Positions 44,433-55,019 of a DNA stretch of 64,000 nt are shown in pieces. Source of the DNA: Mactra quadrangularis (Eukaryota > Mollusca > Bivalvia > Venerida > Mactridae); NCBI GenBank assembly GCA_025267735.1, contig CM046299.1, forward strand, positions 20,358,232 to 20,422,231, in the 5' to 3' direction. Every line of letters begins with the position of its first letter. The stretch's first letter is position 1. The translations under genes and the position numbers were made by a program. A model generated the notes under the pieces. That model was given only the letters and a program-made list of their open reading frames with translations. It did not search any database and was not told where the DNA came from.

Positions 44433-44714
44433 AAAAGAATCGACTTTAGTGCTGTATTATATCTTTGCTACATACCAGTTCATCAATTCAGAAAATAAAA
44501 ATATTGCCACTTACCAATCAAAGCACTGGAAGGTTTAATCCTACGTTAATGAGGTTTATTATAAAGTCCATGCAAAAACACATATATGCCACATTAATTT
44601 TAAACCTGATGTACTACCCATGACATGATGCTCTGTCTTAATAATACCTGAAATTATAAACAATGTATCTTATAATTAAACTGTAGTAGCAACATTAATA
44701 AGAAAAAGGATTGT

Positions 44715-45005
44715 TTTTGGTTAGGTTTAATGCCATAGAAACAAGTAGTATTAGGTCATATCACAGCAGTCAGTCAACATACTTATTGTTTCTAGAAAAG
44801 CTAAATCTCTGGATATAGCTGTTGATCAGTCACTCAGCACAAACTCTCACCAGTGACTGACAACTGCCCTACATGACTTAGAATCAGTGGTAGGAGGGAG
44901 AATGTCTGTAGAAGTACCTTAGAAGTATGCTCTGCTGGGGAATCAAACCCAGGACCCCTTGGTCAGTACACTAGTGTGCTACCAAATGAGCTAGCCAGGT
45001 AGGCT
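44715..45005 (-). mobile_element. GTTTAATGCC-tail SINE, second body type, with head
   Basis: Tail TTTGGTTAGGTTTAATGCC; body with AAATCTCTGGATATAGCTG and CAGTGGTAGGAGGGAG; tRNA-like head on the minus strand GGCTAGCTCATTTGGTAGC with B box GGGTTTGATTCCCC. A clear target-site duplication is not visible. Confidence 0.75.
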
Positions 45006-45009
45006 ATAA

Positions 45010-46300
45010 ATGATTATTATAATGTGACATCAATTCTTTAATTTCAACTTAGGGAAATTAACTCTATATTTGTCACCCTATATTTCTATAGAATATCAGC
45101 ACAACTTACTATATAACATGAAAGAAATGTCAATAAGTTGATGAAATCTAAGTATAAGTCCAAGATATAAGTACGAGGTACTATTATCATAAGATCTAAT
45201 GTTACGGCAACCATGATCATTTTATGATAGGATTTTCCTTCATGCTATATCATTCACATCATAGTTCTTATTTTTCATTAAATACTTATAGTAGTGAAGC
45301 TGATTATTCATCGAGAGTTGCCTACAAGACTGTAGTAAGTTCATTGCATTAAAATATTGTTGATGAATATTTAACTGGCACACAATCATTTTCCATTTAA
45401 AATTATAACAAGTTTGTTTGTACCTAACACCTACAGGAAACGACCAAAACCAGTCAAATGCTTTGCCAGGAGATGGCAAACACTTGACTGAATGTACATT
45501 GTATGACATATGAAATGACCAAGACATTAGTCTTAAACATTCACAATTGAAGGAGTTTTGAAAAAGTATGAAGATTGAAAAGCAGAAAAAATAGGAAAAG
45601 TAAGGCATGTTTGACAGCATGTTATTAGTACAGAATGCCTAGATAATGAAAACTTGTAAGAAAGTTTTTATAAAACTGACAGGCATAAAGTCAACTACAT
45701 GTAGAAATCACACTACAAACTATTAAATGAAATTAAGAAAGTCAATCAATTCAAATCAATAAAGTTTTGAGAAAAATAATCAACAGTTCAATTAGATCAA
45801 TACAAAGTAATCGTTCAACTATAGTTTGATGTATACATTGAAAATACTTCAAAAAGTTTAGAACACAGCAGACAAGAAAGTAATTTACAGAAAATCAAAA
45901 CAAGTAAAAAACCACTAGTTCAAAAACCCGACATATCCTGAAAGATGATAAAATCTTCAAAATTTCAAATGAAAATGTTTAAAACCTGATATATCCACCA
46001 TGATCAACAAATCCTCAAAACTTTGTATGGAAACCCCCTCAACTTTATACCACATTACCTTGTGTTACAAGATATACAAGTTATAAATGAATTGACAATA
46101 CTTCAGTTATACAACAACCATAATGTGACCACAGTTTATACTCTCACGAATAAATTAACAATAGTTCATAAATATTTATTATTTTCCATCAGCCCTTGGC
46201 TTCGTAAGAATATACTACAGTATTTACAGTCTGAACTCAAATAATGCCCCTTATTCTTCACTAAAACATTGAGAAGGGGCTATTTTTAATGTCACACTGG
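45010..46300. other. Unannotated DNA, no gene seen
   Basis: A 126-codon minus-strand frame (45240-45620) covers the inverted small repeat at 45405-45465, and is therefore not credited as a gene. Confidence 0.4.
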
Positions 46301-46312
46301 TTAACTCCCACA

Positions 46313-46950
46313 TGAGACTTATGATTGTGGTCAACAACAGGTAAATAACAGACCTACAATATGAATATCATTAACAAAACAAAGCCGAAACTGTACTGTA
46401 GTTTAAAAAGCAGCTATTAAGACATGAATTTTACAACATACAATGAAAACTAGCTATAATATAAATTTTTTATCCAGCATACTATGTATGTAACACATAT
46501 ATTTACAAAGCTCCTGCATGAGACTTATGAATGGATTTTTTTGTTGGGTTTAACGCCATAGAAACACAATGTATAGGTTATATCACGAAGGTCAGTCCAC
46601 CTACTCACTGTTCCTGGAAAAGGCTAAATCTTTAGATTTAGCTGTTAACCAACTAACAGACGCATACTTCAGTCAGTTACTGACTACTGCCCTACTTGAT
46701 TTAGATTCAGTGGTAGGTTAAAGAATGGTGTAGAAAATTATTTCATGACCAAGCTCCACAAAAGTATGTCCCACCTGAAAATTGAACCTATGACCCCTTG
46801 ATCAGTAGACTTGTGCGTTACCAACTGAGCTAGCCGGGCGGCAGACTAATGAATAACAGATTTATAACATGATATCATCAACGAACACAGCCTATACTGT
46901 ATTGTTTTGAAACAGCTATTAAAGACAAACATACAATGTATATAACACAT
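46313..46950 (+). repeat. ~200-bp tandem duplication, second copy split by a SINE
   Basis: CATGAGACTTATGA at 46312 and again at 46519 start two copies that share ATAACAGA, GATATCAT/GAATATCATTAAC and an ACAGCTATTAA/GCAGCTATTAAGACA tail. The second copy is interrupted by the SINE at 46533-46842 and continues to about 46950. Confidence 0.6.
46533..46842 (-). mobile_element. Full-length SINE (second body type) with 12-bp TSD
   Basis: AGACTTATGAAT at 46521-46532 and AGACTAATGAAT at 46843-46854 flank it (one mismatch). On the minus strand the head is GCCGCCCGGCTAGCTCAGTT with A box TAGCTCAGTTGG and a B-box-like GGTTCAATTTTC. The body matches 39.4, 44.7 and 52.3 kb, and the tail is GGGTTTAACGCCATAGAAAC. 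Length is 310 bp. Confidence 0.85.
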
Positions 46951-47029
46951 TAATTTATATTACAAAAGCCTGTCTGGACTACCAAGTAGACTTAATATAA
47001 CATATAGTACTGGATGTATATACTATACA

Positions 47030-47325
47030 GGGGAGAATCCAGAATTTTTCTCTAAGGGGGGAGGGTGTTCCAAACTTTCAAACCAAAATTACAATATACA
47101 ATGTTTACAGAAAAAATGCAACAAATTTATACTAATTCTACATAACTATTAGATCTATATTACGCACTAAAGTGAGTGAAACGAGCCCAAGAAAAATTGC
47201 TTCATGCTTCTTAAAAATGGCTTACAGTTAAAAAAATACACTCATGGACAGGTACATTTTGAAAATTTTAGGGGAAGTCCAGACCCCCCCCCCCCCCCTG
47301 CTAGATCTGCCTATGCTATAAACAA
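47030..47325. repeat. G-run/C-run bounded repeat
   Basis: AATCCAGAATTTTTCTCTAA followed by GGGGGGAGGG, and about 250 bp later AAATTTTAGGGGAAGTCCAG followed by a run of about 16 C. The two ends look like imperfect inverted repeats of a small transposon. Confidence 0.4.
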
Positions 47326-48014
47326 TATATATGTGGTAAGATTATATAGAGAAAAAAAACATATACAGTATATATAAACTACAGTATGTACAGTGTAGTG
47401 AGGTCAGACAAGGTGAAGTGTATATAACATACATACCAGTGTGACCTGACCTTACCTATATTATCATTATAAACTGTCTGGTTTAAAACTATACAGTCTG
47501 ATGATTTCTCTCATACAACAACATTTTATGTTCACACATATAAACAGTTTACATCTCTGGCTCTCTCCCCTCACAATTTGTATGCTGTATACATACATCA
47601 TGAGTTTCATTGCTATGTATTTTGTACTTTAATACATTCATGTACTATAAAATATATATTATGTATATATTTTCTGTATGTGTATGTCTGTATGACTGAC
47701 TCTAATCTATTTTTACACAAACTTTTTTTAGTTTTCCATCAGGTATGAAAGTATTGATCAAGTCAATAGCTCATGTACTGGTGGGTTAAAAAAAAAAACA
47801 TGAGTGAGCTTGGAAATACATGTTTAGCCAACTTCCCAACTAGGTAGGATAACCCCTAAATTTCTTTGAAATTATGCAGGGTCTCCAAAAACTATGAGTT
47901 TTCCGTGAATTTTCCTTTCTTTTATCAACGAAATTCCCAGAATATTGAAAAAGCTACAAAATAGTAATCATTTATTGTTACTCCTTGATTTGTACTATCA
48001 TTTATTAATTTATA

Positions 48015-48295
48015 CTGGGTTTAACGCCATGACAACAATTTTTTTTAGGTTATTTTACGACGTCCAGTGCACCCTACATAGCTTAACTGGACCCTTGTCT
48101 ATAACCAGTACTCACCTACCATTCCACAAGGCTGGAAACTAATCCATATACCTTATTAATGGTGAGAAATTGACATTATCATCAAATTTTCATGGAAGGA
48201 TATAACCTCCCCAGGTGGGATTCTAACCAGTAACCCCTTCGAGACATTAGATATGAAATCCAGGCGCACTACCAATAGTGCTACCGACCCCGGTC
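48015..48295 (-). mobile_element. GTTTAACGC-tail SINE, first body type, near full length
   Basis: Tail GGGTTTAACGCCATGACAAC; body TATAACCAGTACTCACCTAC; head on the minus strand GTCGGTAGCACTATTGGTAG with a degraded B box (GGTTAGAATCCC). Same family as 22.5, 32.6 and 37.5 kb. Confidence 0.75.
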
Positions 48296-48299
48296 ATAT

Positions 48300-48960
48300 A
48301 CAATCATTGATTTAAATATTCAATGTCCACAAACCTTAAAACCAAATGGTTTCACAGACCAATGATACAACCAAGGTGACATTATAATTATATAAAACTG
48401 TTTAAAGTACATTAAGCTAAATGTTGTACACTATAAAAAAGGTTGAACAGTGTCTGGTCTGGAAGTTGCTGTTGTTGTTTTTTCTTGATAAAATAAACAT
48501 TCTTAGTAATCAATCAAATCTGTCAGATCACACCACCATTGTCTAGACTATTTAGTGTTAACAAATTATAAACTATATTACAATATGACTCATTGATACT
48601 GACTGCTTGGTTACATCAGTCTGTGTTCATAATGTCGATGTGTGGACTTATCTAATAAAACTCTACAAACGTTCATCATTCATCCATTGTATAGACTTTA
48701 ATTAAAAGACACTATTCATTTTTTTACTTTTAATATTTGAGCCAGACAAATAATTAATGAAAGTAATAACAGAAGAAAAGTTGTATGAACACAGTTTCTA
48801 TTTTAAAACAATTAATTTTTACAGTTCTATACAGACAATATACATCTGTGTATAATAAATAATGAAACATTTTAATTACAGCAGAAAACATCAATTACTT
48901 GTATAATAGTTGTAGAGTTCTATATTAGATTTGGGTTATTATAGTAAAATTATTTCTTTC
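48300..48960. other. Unannotated AT-rich DNA
   Basis: No gene or repeat recognised. Confidence 0.4.
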
Positions 48961-48968
48961 AATTCTAG

Positions 48969-49125
48969 TAAACCAAAGCTTGGGTTCTTGTAAACCAAAG
49001 CTTGGGTTCTTGTAAACCAATGGTTGGATTCTGGTAAACCAATGCTTGGATTCAGGTAAATCAAAGCTTCTATTCTGGTAAACCAATGTTTCCATTCTAG
49101 TAAATCGATGCTTCCATTCAAGTTT
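48969..49125 (+). repeat. 22-bp minisatellite, seven copies
   Basis: TAAACCAAAGCTTGGGTTCT (plus TG) starts at 48969, 48991, 49013, 49035, 49057, 49079 and 49101. Divergence increases to the right. Overlapping minus-strand frames here are by-products. Confidence 0.9.
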
Positions 49126-49129
49126 CATG

Positions 49130-49755
49130 AACGATAAATAAGGGGGTAAATTATAATAGCCATGAATTTGTTCAGTATTAAAATATAGATGACATTGCAT
49201 TAAAAATAGGTTGACAACATACGCATTTATTTTAAAAAATTTCATTAACAGCAATCCTTTACTTTGTAAAATCTGACCTTATAGCAAATTTTGTCTTGGC
49301 ATAAAAGCAACATTATAGACAGCAGTCTTCTTCATAGGTGACATTTTAGCTATATCGAGAACAAAAACATATAAAAGGAAACCAAGACCGATTCTTAGAA
49401 AAACCACAAAGGGAAATATCCTACATTGATGCGAAAAATATTCCCATGTTTGTAATAGTTCTGAGAAAAACAAATGTTCTACATGGTTGATGTCAACCTT
49501 TAAGATGTTAATTTTACAACAGTAGACAATCACCTGTATATATAAAAGTCATAAACAGTCTCTATAGACATGATATGTTATAATATTCCACCTGAACTCT
49601 GTTTTATTACATTTTATACTATTTATATAGTGCCCTTCAAAAGTCCTTGGAACAAAAAAACCTGTTTTAGGGATGAAGCCATTCACATTTACCCATGAAA
49701 AAACAAACAATCATAAAGCCAATTCCATAACATAACAAGAAATGTAAAGTGGAAA
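49130..49755. other. Unannotated DNA, no gene seen
   Basis: Short minus-strand frames only; no motif. Confidence 0.35.
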
Positions 49756-49760
49756 CCACA

Positions 49761-50064
49761 TTAAAGTTGGATTTTCATCAAGATCTGACCATAAATGACA
49801 GAAATATCCACCATATTAAAAACTTTAACGCAAAAATTACAAAGGGAAATAATCCATAATAAAGCCAGGTAGAGTCGTGGTTACTTTCTAATTCTGTTCA
49901 TGGCATGGTATGTTATCATTGAATGAAGTTTCATAAAGATCTGACAATAAATGGCAGAAATATATGGTAAAGAAAATACTTTAACGCAATTGTTAACGAC
50001 ACTGAACGCCCGCCCTTGTTTTGCCGAACAATAAACCACATTTTTTCGTTGAAAATCCGGCTAA
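49761..50064. mobile_element. AGCCAGATTTTCA-family MITE, copy 2
   Basis: TTAAAGTTGGATTTTCA at the left and TTGAAAATCCGGCTAA at the right; the interior matches 41.24-41.49 kb with about 50 extra bp in the middle (around 49900-49940). Same orientation as copy 1. Confidence 0.65.
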
Positions 50065-50699
50065 ATATCAGCATTGATTAGTTTATCATCATATGATTCA
50101 AACAACATTACATATTCTATAAAAGCTTTAATTATAGTAATGTTTTTGTAGCATGCATGATTCAGTCTTTCTCAAAATTCCATTTGTCAAAGAACGTTTG
50201 AAGGACACTATTCATCAGAAACCGAAACAATAAATCATCTGAACTGTGAACATTAACAAGTTCATTCTTCTACTCACATTTTATTTCTGGATAAATCAAA
50301 ACCCACGTCAACAATTGACTAAAACTGAATTTAACATTTACAGCAAGCAAAACACCAAGTTTTAGTCTATGATGTCCCAAGGGTAAAAGAATGAAGAATG
50401 ATATTAGATTATATACATTTTGGAGATAACCACCTTGTCATTGATAATATAATCATACATTTTTATGTCTTAGAATACTTGTTAAAAGATTCTAGGAAAA
50501 TCATCCTTGGTTTATGTATTGAGACAGATAGAGACAAGTATGAGGAAGTATTTCCGAGAAAATCAGAATCTTCTATAACCTCATTTGTCAAACATATCAG
50601 CGTCATGTTGACACGTCTCATATATGTACACATTGGTCATGCTGCCATGTTGTTCAAATTTTATCATGTTGACATGTTATACACATCAAGGTCATGTTG

Positions 50700-51600
50700 A
50701 CAAGAAGCTCGAAACAGTACCAAACTATCATGTCACATGAAACCTGGTCATGTTGACATGACACACAAACCCTGGTCATGTTGACATGTCACACAAACCC
50801 TGGTCATGTTGACATGTCACACAAACCCTGGTCATGTTGACATGTCATCCATACTATGTGTCAAGTCACACAAACCCTGGTCATGTTGAGATGTCACCCA
50901 TACAATGTTGCCAAGTCACACACAACTAGGACATGATGATATGACACACACTAGAACAATACTATAATGTCACACACACTAGGTCATGTGGTCATGTCAC
51001 ACTCTAGGACAATACTATAATGTCACACACACTAGGTTATGTGGTCATGTCACACAAAACAGAGCTGTTCTATCATATCACACATACTAGGTTATGTGGT
51101 CATGTCACACAAAACAGAGCTGTTCCATCATATCACACACACACACGGTTATGTGGTCATGTCACACAAAACAGAGCTGTTCTATCATATCACACACACT
51201 AGATTATGCAGTCATGTCACACCAAGATCATAATACTATGTCACAACTACCTGGGTCATGTTGTAATTTTCAAAAATGGGTTATACTATTATGTCACACC
51301 CAGGTGATGTTGCTACGTATCACACACACCATATTGTCTCTTCACATACACCCAGGTCATGTTGTCATGTCTGGCACACACAAGTCATGTTCTGCCCACA
51401 CAGGTAATGTTGTCATGTCATGTTGTCATATCTGGCAACACAAAGGTCATGTTATCATGTCTGGCATACCCAAGTCATGCTGTCTCCCAACAGAAACACA
51501 GAGGTTATATTGTCATGTCCAGCACATGCAGGTCATGTTGTCAAGTCACACACACCAATCATGTCATACACACCAGGTCATGCTGACTTGTTATCCATTC
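50700..51600 (+). repeat. Compound GTCATGTTGACATGTCACA minisatellite
   Basis: A 28-bp monomer (CTGGTCATGTTGACATGTCA, then CACAAACC) starts at 50772, 50800 and 50828. A ~56-bp monomer built on GGTTATGTGGTCATGTCACA follows at 51034, 51090, 51147 and 51202, and then looser GTCATGTTGTCATGTCTGGC copies to about 51600. All share the GTCATG/TGTCACA theme. Several overlapping frames arise from it and are not genes. Confidence 0.85.
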
Positions 51601-51609
51601 TAAGTAAAA

Positions 51610-52250
51610 AAAGTTAAGTAAACTCTGGTGAGTCTATTATTGTAATAGACAAAACAAGAATCACTAGAAGTAGTCAATATAATTAATTTTCAAATAAATA
51701 ACTTGATGTTTATCATTACAAGGAAATAAATGAAGAACCAGAAGATAAATGTACTTATGGATTTAATTATTTCTCTGTTTTTGTGTTATTTTAAAGAAAG
51801 AACAAGTCAATCTGAATTTTGTTTAAGTTTTACCTCTTGGCTGTGATGAGCATTGAGAAACATAGTCATGATTCAACACAGTCAACAGACATTCAGCTGT
51901 TAGTGTCACATACATTAATCCCACTGATTTAAATACTAGATATTTGTTTGACAATCACTGTACACAATTATAGGTAACTTCTTTTATCAATAGTGAGTAC
52001 AGAAGTACTGCATTGAGTATTTAAATCAGCCAGATTAATATATGCGCCACTGACAGTTGTATGAAATTTTACCATGACAGGACTATATAAGAACACTAAT
52101 ACCAAAACATTGGTGGAAAAGCAAAGTGAGAGTTTCAAAACAGTGAGACTTTAAAACAAAGAGGTACATCATGTTAGACTCCCAGTTGGTGTACAGAGTC
52201 AAAGAATAGTATCTGAAAGGCAAAGAGGTACACCATTTGGACTCCCAGGA
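51610..52250. other. Unannotated DNA with a small duplication
   Basis: A CAAAGAGGTACATCATGTT segment and its copy about 61 bp later (52158 and 52219) form a short tandem repeat. No gene seen. Confidence 0.4.
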
Positions 52251-52260
52251 GATGATTGAG

Positions 52261-52573
52261 TATTGTTTGTTGGTTTGGTTTAAGGCCATAGCAACACATT
52301 GTATAGGTCATATAATGGGGGTCAGTCAACCTACTCACTCCTCCTGGAAAGGCTAAACCTTTGGATTAAGCTGTTATAACCAACTGCAAAGCACATACTT
52401 TTGTCAGTGACTGACAACCACCCTACATAGTTAAGAATCATTGGTAGGAGGGAGAATGGCCGTAGAAATAATTTCATGACCAAGCTTCACAAAAGTATGC
52501 CCGTCAGGGAAAAGAACCCATGACCCCTTGATCAGTAGACTTGCGTGATACCAACTGAGCTAGCTGAGCGGCT
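52261..52573 (-). mobile_element. Full-length SINE (second body type), probable 9-bp TSD
   Basis: ATGATTGAG at 52252-52260 and ATGATTTAG at 52574-52582 flank it (one mismatch). Tail TTTGTTGGTTTGGTTTAAGG; body as at 46.5 kb; head on the minus strand AGCCGCTCAGCTAGCTCAGT with A box TAGCTCAGTTGG. Confidence 0.8.
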
Positions 52574-53241
52574 ATGATTTAGAAACATGCTACAAAGATG
52601 TATAACTAACAATCAGCTATAGTTTTGATGTTTTTATCTTCAATCAATCAGTTCCTGGTTTTATTGGTAAAAAGCAATTAAAATTTTCAACATCAAACAG
52701 TGAAGAAAAAAATCTGAACAAAGTTAACATGCTTATCTTTCATTGAGTAAGCGAAAAATTATTTCGTCAGGTCAGGCCTTAAATAAACCAGTCTTGTCCT
52801 AAATAAAAACTACACTAGACTTGAAATATTTGTGTCTACTTTACAGACTGCTATAACTGCCCTAGTGATCTAGTTACACACAACTTATATCAGTAAACTT
52901 AAACATAACAAAAAAATGTTGAAAATGTCAATTTGTACCTTTTTTCTCTCCCTCATGATAAAAGATAAACTAAACTAAACTGAAGTGAACTTTCGTCTAG
53001 ACGTTGTACATGTATGTTAAACACTTAATGCAATGATTGATGCCAAATATAAAATTGGTTGTACAAATTGATTTTAGTTTTTTTTGTGGCAAGGAGGGGG
53101 GGTCGAATAGGAGCTTTGAAGTACGAATTCAAAATATACTATATCTCTCAACAACAATATAATAAATGGGTTTTATATTAATATATGAGCAGTAATGTTT
53201 ACAGAGGTGTTAGATTCTCATGAAATTTATTAAATGTATTA

Positions 53242-53406
53242 CAGTATAACCTCTGCAGAGTGGCCCTCTACATAAATCCTTTGTGAAACAGCTTTTAATA
53301 TTCTCCATAGGCATCAAAATTGAATTTAATCTCTGTAGAGCAACAACCTCTACACAGCAACTCATTTAGTCCCTCCTAGAGGGTGTTAGTCAAGGGGGTT
53401 GTACTG
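53242..53406. mobile_element. 165-bp TA-flanked MITE (CAGTATAACC family)
   Basis: CAGTATAACC at 53242-53251 is inverted as GGTTGTACTG at 53397-53406, with TA on both sides. The interior has GCAGAGTGGCCCTC and CTCTGTAGAGCAACAACCTC. Ends starting CAGT with TA duplication fit a Tc1/mariner-derived element. Confidence 0.75.
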
Positions 53407-53611
53407 TAGACAAGTCCACTAGTTAACCATTTATTCAGAAATGCTTTTTAATTTTGCTTTAATTTTTGTTATGATTCTATTCATAGTTCTACAGTTGAGA
53501 CTATAGTTCGAAAAAAACCACCAAAAACAGTTTATAAACAATATAATGAACTAATCCAAGACTGGGGATGCTCAGGATGACAATAAATTATAAAATTTTA
53601 ATATGTTTTAT

Positions 53612-53690
53612 GAGTGTCTTGTTGGTGTAATGGTAAAGTGGTCTACCATTACAAGCATGATTGACTTAAGGGTGGTGGTTTATTCCCCAC
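53612..53690 (+). pseudogene. tRNA-like remnant
   Basis: GTTGGTGTAATGGTAAAGTG (A-box-like) and GTGGTTTATTCCCC (B-box-like, CG changed to TA) are at tRNA-like spacing. No acceptor stem pairs. Probably a decayed tRNA-derived element. Confidence 0.35.
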
Positions 53691-53699
53691 ACTAATTTT

Positions 53700-54845
53700 G
53701 TTAAAATAAACTATACAATTATCATTTTCAATACTGTCTATCTCTGGAATGGATGGTTCTTTTTTGTGTTTGCACAAACATGTTATAATATTTTGTTCAA
53801 ACTAAACAAAAAATATTATTTTCTTCAAACTGTACAAAAACTATGTTATGGAAATGAATTAAGTTGATCATGGTTTTGGAGGCTTTGAGATGCAAGATGC
53901 TGAGTCTTATAAATGTGATGCATTTATAGAATCATATTTTAAATACAGAAAAAAAATGGTTCCACAAAAAATCATTAGAAATTAATTATTTCAATTACTT
54001 TCCTTTGTCAACAAAGTTTGATTGCCACTATACTAAAAATTGATTGAACTTGTTTTTGATGGGCCAAATAGTGGAACTTTACTTTAAGGTAAAGAAGTCT
54101 ACATTTACATAATGAAATATAACATACAGGGACAACTTTTATATTATCATAGTGACTTGATAGAACAGAGTTTAGATTTCAGGAAAAGTTTCTCTCAAGT
54201 GTTCTACATTACAATCTAATAATATTAAAAGACATTTTCACAATCTGTCTTGAAATACTGCAGACTTGAGATAAGCATAAATTGTTAAAAATCAATGAAA
54301 TCTTGCAAGCGTAACTTTTGATGTAGCGCAACATAGAATGATAACACCTAATGTTGTTATGCAAATACGATATCAAATTTAAGACTTTATGTCAACACTA
54401 ATGCAGTGCTATGTACAATAATGAAAGTTCAAAATTCTCAAAATCCTGATATTTCCAATTTTTTTTTTAAAACAGATTTTATACAGAAAAAGTTTCCTTT
54501 TACTGGTCTCAAAATTCCTGAACTTCAGAGCCAATCCTGAAAACTGTCAGCCATGCATGAACATGAGTTTCCTTATTATGACATTTAACATGAAGAAGAA
54601 ATCTTAAGGAATCAGTCTTGAAATGCACCTTAAACATAAGTAAGTTTTACCCCCAGGAAAAAGTTGGTGGCAAGTTTGTTTCTGCAGCTAGCCAATCTCA
54701 GAGACAAATGTACCAAAAGTTGACATTAGCATTATAAGAATGATAACCCTAGGGCTTGTTTATTGTTACAACAGTAACTTTACTTAAAGTTGGTGTCTAA
54801 TTGAACCAAGGGGAACAGCTTATGAAAAAGATTAATTTAAAATAT
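53700..54845. other. Unannotated DNA, no gene seen
   Basis: AT-rich with no identifiable repeat ends or exons. Confidence 0.35.
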
Positions 54846-54851
54846 CTAGAT

Positions 54852-55013
54852 ACAGTGAAGTTCCATTAATCATAAAAACTATGTGCAACACACGTTTTTT
54901 ATAACAAAATCCTGCAAAGATCGACCATTTTAAAGACTAAAAGTTTAATTAGACAAGAAAAACATCCTTATATTAAGACCATTTCACTATAAGTCCATCA
55001 ATTTTTATAGTCC
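54852..55013. mobile_element. CAGTAAAGTT-family MITE, copy 3, right end lost
   Basis: ACAGTGAAGTTCCATTAATC at the left; the interior CCTTATATTAAGACCATTTC and CCATCAATTTTTATAGTC align with the copies at 36.95 and 40.85 kb. The right TIR is not recognisable. Confidence 0.5.
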
Positions 55014-55019
55014 TAACAA

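Noticed and set aside
45240..45620. 126-codon minus-strand frame
   Set aside because: It includes a small dispersed repeat that occurs inverted at 42.72 kb; no motif, and Phe/Ser/Cys-rich as expected from AT-rich DNA.
48925..49254. 109-codon minus-strand frame with Trp-Phe-Thr-Arg repeats
   Set aside because: Generated by the 22-bp minisatellite; a second frame is open over the same repeats because 22 is not a multiple of three.
51020..51617. Several overlapping His/Cys/Ser-rich frames
   Set aside because: Products of the GTCATG/TGTCACA minisatellite read in different frames.
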